Of a DNA stretch of 64,000 nucleotides, positions 25,183 through 32,239 are shown piece by piece. The translations under genes were made by a program, and so were the position numbers. A model generated the notes under the pieces. It ran no database searches, was not told the origin of the DNA, and saw only the letters and a list, made by a program, of their open reading frames with translations. The stretch comes from CAXBBB01 sp963841855. GTDB lineage: Bacteria > Bacteroidota > Rhodothermia > Rhodothermales > BA12. Numbering within the stretch: the stretch's first letter is position 1; the number at the start of each line of letters is the position of its first letter. The stretch lies in the NCBI GenBank assembly GCA_963841855.1, contig CAWJEJ010000003.1, positions 496,001 through 560,000 of the forward strand. Reading direction: 5' to 3'.

Positions 25183-25190
25183 TATTTTGC
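25183..25190 (+). promoter_or_regulatory. -7-like promoter element TATTTTGC of rsmG
   Basis: TATTTTGC ends 3 nt before the rsmG ATG at 25194, the same spacing as at the FAD oxidoreductase gene. A TTG triplet lies about 19 bp upstream. The transcript would be close to leaderless. Confidence 0.45.
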
Positions 25191-25193
25191 GGT

Positions 25194-25847
25194 ATGACCC
25201 CTGCCATCTCTCTGCTGCAACGCGGCCTCCACACGCTCGGCCTCGACCTGCCGCTCGCTGCCGTCCACACGCTCGCCAACTACGCCGATCTGCTCCGCGA
25301 CACCAACGCGCGCCACAACCTGATCGCCCGCACCGACCTCGGCGCCGTCGAGGAGCGGCATATTCTGCACTGCCTCGAACTTGCGCGCTGGCCCATCGCC
25401 GATGGCTCGGTCGTAATCGACTGGGGTACAGGAGGCGGACTGCCGCTCCTTCCGCTCGCCGTCGCGTTTCCCCACTCTCAGTTTATCGGAGTCGACTCGG
25501 TCGAGAAAAAAGTGATGAGCGTCCGCCGCTTTGCGCGCGAGTTGGGCGTCGCCAATGCGACAGCGGTCCATTCGCGTGCCGAGGAGGCCGAGTTGGCGCG
25601 CACGTCGTCCGTTTCGCGCGCGACGGCTCCGCTCGCTGTGCTGTGGCGCTGGCACGTCGCTCAGTCCGACACCGACGGCGCAACGCGCACTCTGCGCTGC
25701 CTCAAGGGGGGCGATCTGAGCGGCGAGATTGCCGACCTGCACGCTGCCTTTCCTGGACTGACGGCCGAGCAGTCGCAGCTCCGCTTGGGCACCTCGTGGG
25801 CCCGGGACAAGTGCGTCGTGACGGTTCGTTTTGTTGCCACTTTGTGA
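25194..25847 (+). CDS. rsmG: 16S rRNA (guanine-527 N7) methyltransferase RsmG (GidB)
   Basis: A 217-residue protein from the ATG at 25194. It has the RsmG helix at the N-terminus (YADLLRDTNARHNLIARTDL), the call-sign HILHCLELARW and the SAM-binding loop VIDWGTGGGLPLLPLAVAFP, followed by FIGVDSVEKKVMSVRRFARE. The usual loop is D-x-G-(S/T)-G-x-G-x-P, matched here. It methylates G527 of 16S rRNA. The late catalytic region is more divergent than usual (SRATAPLAVLWRW instead of the common SRAvapl...). It is 0.9 kb after mnmG but has its own promoter. Confidence 0.9.
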   Translation: MTPAISLLQRGLHTLGLDLPLAAVHTLANYADLLRDTNARHNLIARTDLGAVEERHILHCLELARWPIADGSVVIDWGTGGGLPLLPLAVAFPHSQFIGVDSVEKKVMSVRRFARELGVANATAVHSRAEEAELARTSSVSRATAPLAVLWRWHVAQSDTDGATRTLRCLKGGDLSGEIADLHAAFPGLTAEQSQLRLGTSWARDKCVVTVRFVATL

Positions 25848-25934
25848 TTCGACGGTGACGGAGGAAAGCCTTTTTCCTTTGAGCGTACGCCCAATACCAC
25901 CAACATCACCTCTGCGTATTCTCGATCCTAATCA

Positions 25935-26906
25935 ATGGCGAACGCTGACCGCGCCCTGAATCGCACCGAACGCCTATTCGCGCTCGTGCTACTTCTTCAA
26001 ACCCGCCCGAGCATGAGTTCGCGCGATCTCGCCGAGCACTTCAGCGTCAGCCGCCGCACGATTTTTCGAGATCTGCGAGCCCTGAGCGAATCGGGCGTTC
26101 CGCTGACGTATGCCGATGGGGGAGGCTACGAGATTCTCGAAGGCTATCAACTTCCGCCGCTGATGATTACGGCGCGCGAGGCGGCGACGCTCTTGATCGG
26201 AGCCGAGTTCATGAAGCTTCAGCCCGACATGTCCTTGCGCAAAGACGCGGACCAGGTAGCGCTGAAAATCCAACACGTGCTGCCCGGCGAGATCGCGCGC
26301 TACGTCGAACGCTTGCGGACGAGTACGGTCATCGATCCGTACCTGCTCGCCAACGCAGGACCGAGCGACGAGGAAGGGCGCTGGTACGAACTCTCCGAAG
26401 CCGTCGCTAGGCGCCGCTCGACAATCATGGAGTACTACGTCGCGAGCCGCGACGAGGTGACCCGGCGCACCGTCGATCCGCTCGGCCTCGTCTACTATTC
26501 GGACCACTGGAATCTCATTGCCTTCGACCACAAGCGCAAAGACATTCGCAACTTCAGGCTGGACAACATTCGCTGGATGCGTGTCCTGTCCGAGCAGTTC
26601 GAGGTGCCCGCTGGCTTCGACCTGCGCGAGCATCTCGAAGAGCGGGGACAGAGTATGGACAATCACCGCATCGTCGTCCGCTTCGAGCCCAAGGCGTACC
26701 GGTGGGCGCGGCGCAGCATCCCGGCGACGGTGGAAGAGGAGCGCGAGGTGGGCGAACAAATCGAAGCCACGTTCTATTTCGAGAACCTGGGCTACGTTGC
26801 CCGCTGGCTCTTGCGCTACGGGGGAAACGCCGAAGCGATTGAGCCCGCTGAACTACGACAGAAAGTGCGCGACCTCACATCCGAGCTACTTGCGGTTTAC
26901 AAATAG
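25935..26906 (+). CDS. YafY-type WYL-domain transcriptional regulator
   Basis: A 323-residue protein. The N-terminal HTH_11 winged helix (about 10-65, MSSRDLAEHFSVSRRTIFRDLRAL) is followed by a linker, a WYL domain at about 155-225 (YYVASRDEVTRRTVDPLGLV, then WNLIAFDHKRKDIRNFRLDN) and a WCX-like C-terminal dimer domain. WYL regulators respond to nucleic-acid or small-molecule ligands and are common near defence and repair genes, but no such neighbour is present here. It is separate from rsmG by 87 bp. Confidence 0.88.
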   Translation: MANADRALNRTERLFALVLLLQTRPSMSSRDLAEHFSVSRRTIFRDLRALSESGVPLTYADGGGYEILEGYQLPPLMITAREAATLLIGAEFMKLQPDMSLRKDADQVALKIQHVLPGEIARYVERLRTSTVIDPYLLANAGPSDEEGRWYELSEAVARRRSTIMEYYVASRDEVTRRTVDPLGLVYYSDHWNLIAFDHKRKDIRNFRLDNIRWMRVLSEQFEVPAGFDLREHLEERGQSMDNHRIVVRFEPKAYRWARRSIPATVEEEREVGEQIEATFYFENLGYVARWLLRYGGNAEAIEPAELRQKVRDLTSELLAVYK

Positions 26907-27059
26907 TCCGCATTAATTGCTGTAAGGTCAGGTTGGGCCCTGGCGTGCCCATCGCTGGCATCTTTGTCATTCCGGACCCCGAGCACGGCTAGCAGTCCGA
27001 TCGAGCGATAAGGCTTAGACTGAGAGCACTGTTTTCGGCAGCACAGGGTGCGAAATAGG

Positions 27060-27317
27060 TTAGACTTCAGAGGAGCTAGTTTGAGATGCTTCGTCCACGC
27101 CTTCTGCGCGTGGTGCCTCTCCGCGTGCGAGCTTTCTCAACTTGGGAGAATATTTGCTGCGATAGTACTCCGGATCAGCTTTCATTTTCACCAGTAGAGC
27201 GTCCATGGCCTTTACTTTGGCGCTCATACAGGAAGGGGCCCTGGCGGCGTGTTCGTGTTCCAGAGCATAGAGGATCTGGCCTAGGGCGTCGAGTTCTTCG
27301 CCTTCGCTGTCCAACAT
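27060..27317 (-). CDS. hypothetical small charged protein
   Basis: An 85-residue frame, helical and charged (VKAMDALLVKMKADPEYYRS, then KLRKLARGEA). No signal, no membrane segment, no family. It lies 60 bp downstream of mfd on the same strand, so it may be the last gene of that transcript. A 150-bp gap to the WYL regulator holds nothing recognisable. Confidence 0.45.
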   Translation of the reverse strand: MLDSEGEELDALGQILYALEHEHAARAPSCMSAKVKAMDALLVKMKADPEYYRSKYSPKLRKLARGEAPRAEGVDEASQTSSSEV

Positions 27318-27377
27318 GACTGTAGTGGTTCTTGACTAATTGTCATACGATACGGACGAGGTCGGTCTAGGACAAGA

Positions 27378-30300
27378 TTAGATCGTTGGTTCTGGAATCG
27401 GAGATGCTGCCACTTTGCCTAGATGTCGCATCACCTCGAGCGCGGCCGCGAGCGACCGCACGTCCTGGACGATCACGCGCAGTTTGCGATTCGAGTCTTT
27501 GAGCACGTAGCGCCGCTTCATGGACTCGCACTGCCCGAGGAAAGCCTGGAACGTGTGATCGTAGAAAAAGGGGTCGTCTTCGGGCTTCGGCGTCTCCAGA
27601 AACAAGCGCTCGTTCTTGAACTGGACACGTGCAAGCCGCAGCGCCTGAGCGATCAGCCGTAACTCGGCGCCGACGAGCAGGTGATCGACTTCGGTTAGCA
27701 GCGTGCCGAAGCGGTCGACCATCTCGTCGCGCAGTTCGGAGAGTTCCTCCGGCTCCGACGCGTCGGCGATGCGGCGGTAGAGGTTGAGTCGTTCGACGCT
27801 GTTGGCGACGTACTCGGCGGGAATGAGCGCGTCCTCTTCGATGTCGAGCGTCGTTTCAGCGGCGCGTGGGGGAGGAGCGTCGGCGAACAGGCTGCCGAAC
27901 TCGTCGTGCCGCAACTCTTGAACGGCCTCCTCCAAAATGCGCTGATACGCCTCGAATCCCAGGTCGGCGACGAAGCCGCTCTGCTCTGCTCCCAGCATGT
28001 TGCCCGCTCCTCGAATGTCCAGGTCGCGCATGGCGATGTTGAAGCCGCTGCCCAGTTCGGCATACTCCTCGACGGCCTGCAAGCGCTGCTTGGCGTCGCG
28101 TGTCAAGGCGGCTACGCTGGGGACGAGCAGGTAGCAGTACGCCTTGCGCCCGCTTCGCCCGACGCGGCCACGCAACTGGTGCATCGCGCCTAGCCCGAAG
28201 CGCTGCGCGTTGTTGAGGATCATCGTGTTCGCGTTTGGAATGTCGACCCCGCTTTCGACGATCGTGGTCGACACCAGCACGTCGAATTTGCGCTCTTTGA
28301 AGTCGTGCATCACGCTCTCCAACTCGCTCCCCGACATCTGCCCATGCCCGACTCGGACGCGCACGCCCGGCGCAATCGACCGAACGAGTGTCGCCATTTC
28401 CTCGATGTTTTGCACGCGGTTGTGCACGAAAAATACCTGCCCCCCTCGGCTCGTCTCGTGCAGAATGGCGTCCCGAATCAGGCGCTGATCGAACGTGTGG
28501 ATCTCGGTCACGATGGGCTGCCGGTTGGGAGGCGGCGTGCGGATGACTGACAGGTCGCGCGCGCCCATCAGGCTGAATTGCAGCGTGCGCGGGATCGGCG
28601 TGGCGGTCAGCGTGAGCGTGTCGACCGAGGCGCGCAGTTTGCGCAGTTTCTCTTTGACGGCAACGCCAAACCGCTGCTCCTCGTCGATTACGAGCAGGCC
28701 CAGATCTTTGAACGCCACGTCTTTGCTGACGATGCGGTGCGTGCCGATCAGGATGTCGACCTCGCCCGCTTTGGCAGCCGCAAGCACCTGCCCGGCCTGC
28801 CCCGTCGTGCGGAAGCGCGAAATGACTTCGATGCGGACCGGGTAGTTTTTGAGCCGCTCGACGAACGTGTCGTAGTGCTGCTGCGCGAGGATCGTCGTCG
28901 GCACCAAGACGGCGACTTGCTTGCCGTCTTGGACGGCTTTGAACGCCGCACGGATAGCAACCTCCGTCTTTCCGAATCCGACATCGCCGCAGACCAACCG
29001 GTCCATCGGGACCGTCTTTTCCATGTCGTCTTTGACTGCGTCGGCTGCCTCGGCCTGGTCGGGCGTGTCTTCATACTCGAACGCAGCCTCCATCTCGCGC
29101 TGCCACAGGCTGTCGGGCGGAAACGCATGGCCTCGGCTCGACACGCGTTCGGCATAGAGTGCGATCAGGTCGCGCGCGATGTCTTTGACGCGCTTCTTGG
29201 TTTTGGCCTTGCTCCGCTCCCACGCGCCGCTGCCGAGTTTAGTGAGCCCAGGCTGATGGCCCTCCTGGCCTGTAAACTTGCTCAGCTTGTGCAGGCTGTT
29301 GACGTTGACGTACAGTTTGTCGCCGCCCTGGAAGAGCAGACGAATCGCCTCCTGCTGCTTCTCACGTACAGTTATCGTCTCCATGCCCGCGAATTTGCCG
29401 ATGCCATAGTCCATGTGGACCACGAAGTCGCCCGGCTCCAGGTTTTGCAAATCGCGCAGGCTCAGACCGCCGACTTTGCGCTTGCTGCCGCGCGAGGTGG
29501 GGCGGTGGTAGCGGTTGAAAATCTGGTGGTCGGTGTAGAGGGCCAGCCCTGCGGGTTCAAAGACGAAGCCTTCGTGGACGCTCGCATTTTGCAAATCGGC
29601 ATGGCCCTTGTCGAGGTCGCGTTCGAGCAAATCGGCCAGTCGGCTGCGCTGCCCGGCTGTATCGCACAAAATGGTGGCATCGATTCCGGCGGCGTGCTTG
29701 GCCTCCAAGTCGTCGCGTAGCGGCTTGAGTTGCGCGTTGAATGCAGGCTGCGGCGTTGCTCCTAGACTGACGCTTTCGTTGGCGTTGACGCCCGTGATCC
29801 CGAACTGCACACGCGGTCGGCTCTCGAACGCCGACTGGATGGCTTCTTCGGGGAGATAGAGCCGGTCGGGCGGAGGTGACTGCTGCGCGCGCTCGTCGCC
29901 CAACTCGGCGAACGCTTTCTGCGCTGCTCGGAAACAGACTCCTGCGGCATCAATCGTGCGAGGTTCGTCGAACGTGACTAGGCGAGCGCCTTCGGGCAAG
30001 TAGTCGAACAGCGCTGCCGATGGCCCGCCCGCTTGCCGAAGGTCGAGGTTGGGTAGCAGGCGCGCCGCCTTCAGTTTGCTCACGCTCCGCTGGGTCGAAG
30101 GGTCGAACTCGCGAATCGAGTCGATGTCGTCGCCGAAGAGTTCGATCCGAATAGGGTAGTCTCCCGCATAAGGAAACACGTCGATTAGTCCACCGCGGAC
30201 AGCCATCTCACCTGGAGCCTGGACGAACTCGGTTCGCTTGAATCCCTGGCCGCTCAGCCGTTCAAGGAATGCCGACACGTTCAGCACGTCACCCAGAGCA

Positions 30301-30776
30301 ACACGCGTCGCCTCGTCCCGAACCGCCCGGCGCTCGGCCACCTGCTCGCTCAGCGCCTGGGCACTCACGACTAGTATGCCTCGGAATCCGTCCTCCAACT
30401 GCTGCAACACTTCGGATCGCTGGACGAGCGGCTTCACGTCGCCCAACTGCTCGTCGTCATACGGCTTGCGACCCGACGGCGGTAGGCGCAGCACCTGCAC
30501 CTTCTCGAACACGAGTTGCTCCAGATCACCGACGAGATAGAGCGCGGCATCTTCGTCCGGCGTCACCGCCACGATCAACGGCGCGTTTTGGGCGAGATAC
30601 GTCAGCGCGAACGATGGCGATGAGCCCGCAGCGCCTTGCACGCGCAGAATCGGGAGTTCGGCGTCGAACGCCTGTGTCAGCCGTTCGAATGGGGCGGAGG
30701 AGACGATGCGGCGGTAGGCTTCGGCGAGATTCACGGAGCGGCGTTGTGTTCGGGCGTGTCCCGTCTCAACGTTCAA
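27378..30776 (-). CDS. mfd: transcription-repair coupling factor Mfd
   Basis: A 1132-residue protein of normal length. The UvrB-like N-terminal modules (about 20-400) end in a CarD-like RNA polymerase-interaction domain starting near residue 440 (LEPGDFVVHMDYGIGKFAGM). The SF2 motor follows: Walker A GDVGFGKTEVA near residue 597, DEEQ motif (VIDEEQRFGV) near 695, TATPIPRTLQ, and the motif VI stretch QLRGRVGRSG. The TRCF C-terminal domain closes it. Mfd pushes stalled polymerase off lesions and recruits UvrA. It follows the CHAT-murQ-TonB_C genes on the same strand with a 69-bp gap. Confidence 0.97.
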   Translation of the reverse strand: MNVETGHARTQRRSVNLAEAYRRIVSSAPFERLTQAFDAELPILRVQGAAGSSPSFALTYLAQNAPLIVAVTPDEDAALYLVGDLEQLVFEKVQVLRLPPSGRKPYDDEQLGDVKPLVQRSEVLQQLEDGFRGILVVSAQALSEQVAERRAVRDEATRVALGDVLNVSAFLERLSGQGFKRTEFVQAPGEMAVRGGLIDVFPYAGDYPIRIELFGDDIDSIREFDPSTQRSVSKLKAARLLPNLDLRQAGGPSAALFDYLPEGARLVTFDEPRTIDAAGVCFRAAQKAFAELGDERAQQSPPPDRLYLPEEAIQSAFESRPRVQFGITGVNANESVSLGATPQPAFNAQLKPLRDDLEAKHAAGIDATILCDTAGQRSRLADLLERDLDKGHADLQNASVHEGFVFEPAGLALYTDHQIFNRYHRPTSRGSKRKVGGLSLRDLQNLEPGDFVVHMDYGIGKFAGMETITVREKQQEAIRLLFQGGDKLYVNVNSLHKLSKFTGQEGHQPGLTKLGSGAWERSKAKTKKRVKDIARDLIALYAERVSSRGHAFPPDSLWQREMEAAFEYEDTPDQAEAADAVKDDMEKTVPMDRLVCGDVGFGKTEVAIRAAFKAVQDGKQVAVLVPTTILAQQHYDTFVERLKNYPVRIEVISRFRTTGQAGQVLAAAKAGEVDILIGTHRIVSKDVAFKDLGLLVIDEEQRFGVAVKEKLRKLRASVDTLTLTATPIPRTLQFSLMGARDLSVIRTPPPNRQPIVTEIHTFDQRLIRDAILHETSRGGQVFFVHNRVQNIEEMATLVRSIAPGVRVRVGHGQMSGSELESVMHDFKERKFDVLVSTTIVESGVDIPNANTMILNNAQRFGLGAMHQLRGRVGRSGRKAYCYLLVPSVAALTRDAKQRLQAVEEYAELGSGFNIAMRDLDIRGAGNMLGAEQSGFVADLGFEAYQRILEEAVQELRHDEFGSLFADAPPPRAAETTLDIEEDALIPAEYVANSVERLNLYRRIADASEPEELSELRDEMVDRFGTLLTEVDHLLVGAELRLIAQALRLARVQFKNERLFLETPKPEDDPFFYDHTFQAFLGQCESMKRRYVLKDSNRKLRVIVQDVRSLAAALEVMRHLGKVAASPIPEPTI

Positions 30777-30845
30777 CTCTGGCGGAGGCTCGCCGCTGCC
30801 CGGCTTTTCACGCTTTCGGTCCAGACGCGAGAGATGACCCGGCGT

Positions 30846-31328
30846 TCACTTGAACGAGATCGGTAGCGATACGATTGTCGTCACAGGCTGCCCGTCAACT
30901 GTGGCGGGATCGAATCGCAGCCCGCGAAGGGATGACACGGCTATTTGGTCGCATTGGGGATGAAGGCATCCGGCCGCGCGAGGCGATACCACTGACCCCT
31001 CAGAGTCGACGAGAAATGCGACGATCACTCGGCCTCTCACAGGGCACGTATAGCCCTGAAGGGTTTGGCTCGCTTGGCCAAGCCCACTCTAGTCTACCAT
31101 CTGCATTCGCTCCCGTGCTACGTACACTTCGTTTGAAGAGGTCGCCTCGTCCTGGCAATCACTTACCTCATCCCTATTGCAGAAGAGATAAATCGGTTCG
31201 TCGTAGACACCTGAAAAATCCCACCCCGCGCCGCTCGTATCAGTTTCTACCTGTGGTCGGGTGTCGCTCGCCGTGGTGCATCCCCAAAGCGCGGTGAGAG
31301 CCACTATGAAGAAGCCAAACTGTCTCAT
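30846..31328 (-). pseudogene. TonB_C-domain lipoprotein, split by in-frame TAG
   Basis: The ATG at 31328 overlaps the murQ stop by 4 bp (ATGA). It opens a lipoprotein signal (Cys17, ALWGC) and a 79-codon frame that ends in TAG at 31089-31091. The same frame continues without another stop to 30846 and encodes a TonB_C end (RGRVIVAFLVDSEGSVVSPR, closing VSLPISFK). Without the TAG the product would be 160 residues. Two extra Cys residues (GCLHPQC) could form a disulfide. Either a true nonsense mutation or a base-calling error; stop-codon readthrough cannot be excluded. Confidence 0.7.
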
Positions 31329-32239
31329 TGACCTATGGCATTACTTACGAACCCATGTGCCGCTGCGATGCGTGTCGCGGCCTCGTCGCGCGTTGAGCCG
31401 GTGAACGTCATGACGAGAGCGGTTTTGACGTGTCCGTCGGCGGCGTCGAGGGCAGCGGTGGCGGCGTCGTAGTCGAGGCCGGTCGCGACCATCACGATCT
31501 TGCGGCTGCGCTCGACGAGCTTCTTGTTGGTCATCTGAAGGTCGACCATCATGTTCTCGTACACCTTGCCCATGCGCACGAAAGCCGCCGTGGTGATCAT
31601 GTTGAGCACGAGTTTCTGCGCCGTCCCGCTCTTCATTCGCGTAGATCCCATCACGACCTCGGGCCCGACGACAGGACAGATGGCGATGTCGACGGGCTGG
31701 TCGATGCTGCTGCGCGGGTTGCACGTCAGCAGAACGCTCGTCGCGCCGATCTCGTTGGCGTACTTGATCGCTCCGACGACATAGGGCGTGCGGCGGCTCG
31801 CTGCGATCCCCACGATCACGTCTTTGTTCGTTGCCCCGGCCTCGCGCAGCGCGTCGGCTCCGTTCGACTCGTGATCTTCAGCGCCTTCCTTAGCGGCGAA
31901 CATGGCGTCCAATCCGCCTGCAATCAGGCCCTCGACCAAGTGTGGATCGCTACCAAAAGTTGGAGGGCACTCGCTCGCGTCGACCACTCCGAGCCGCCCG
32001 CTCGTCCCGGCTCCGCAGTAGATCAGCCGGCCGCCGTTCTTGAACGCGTGCACGACGGCGTCGACGACCTGCTCTATGTAAGCGATCTCTCCGCGCACGG
32101 CGATGGGGACCAGGTGATCTTCGGTGTTGATGACTTCCAGGATCTCTCGCACGGACGAAGTGCCCAGCGTCATGGATCGTGGGTTGCGCTGCTCAGTGGC
32201 GAGGCGCTGGATTTCGTCGAAGAGTTCAGGTTGTGGCAT
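31325..32239 (-). CDS. murQ: N-acetylmuramic acid 6-phosphate etherase MurQ
   Basis: A 304-residue SIS-fold enzyme. Family motifs are intact: GRLIYCGAGTSGRLGVVDAS (phosphosugar loop), ECPPTF, the segment AKEGAEDHESNGADAL with the catalytic Glu-Asp region, and GSTRMKSGTAQKLVLNMITT. It splits the lactyl ether of MurNAc-6-phosphate to give GlcNAc-6-phosphate in cell-wall recycling. Its start overlaps the end of the CHAT gene by 14 bp and its stop overlaps the next gene by 4 bp. No MurNAc-specific transporter or anhydromuramic kinase is seen in the window. Confidence 0.95.
   Translation of the reverse strand: MPQPELFDEIQRLATEQRNPRSMTLGTSSVREILEVINTEDHLVPIAVRGEIAYIEQVVDAVVHAFKNGGRLIYCGAGTSGRLGVVDASECPPTFGSDPHLVEGLIAGGLDAMFAAKEGAEDHESNGADALREAGATNKDVIVGIAASRRTPYVVGAIKYANEIGATSVLLTCNPRSSIDQPVDIAICPVVGPEVVMGSTRMKSGTAQKLVLNMITTAAFVRMGKVYENMMVDLQMTNKKLVERSRKIVMVATGLDYDAATAALDAADGHVKTALVMTFTGSTRDEAATRIAAAHGFVSNAIGQ

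Noticed and set aside
25860..25880. Terminator after rsmG
   Set aside because: Only a short A/T stem (AGGAAA/TTTCCT) is present; too weak to call.
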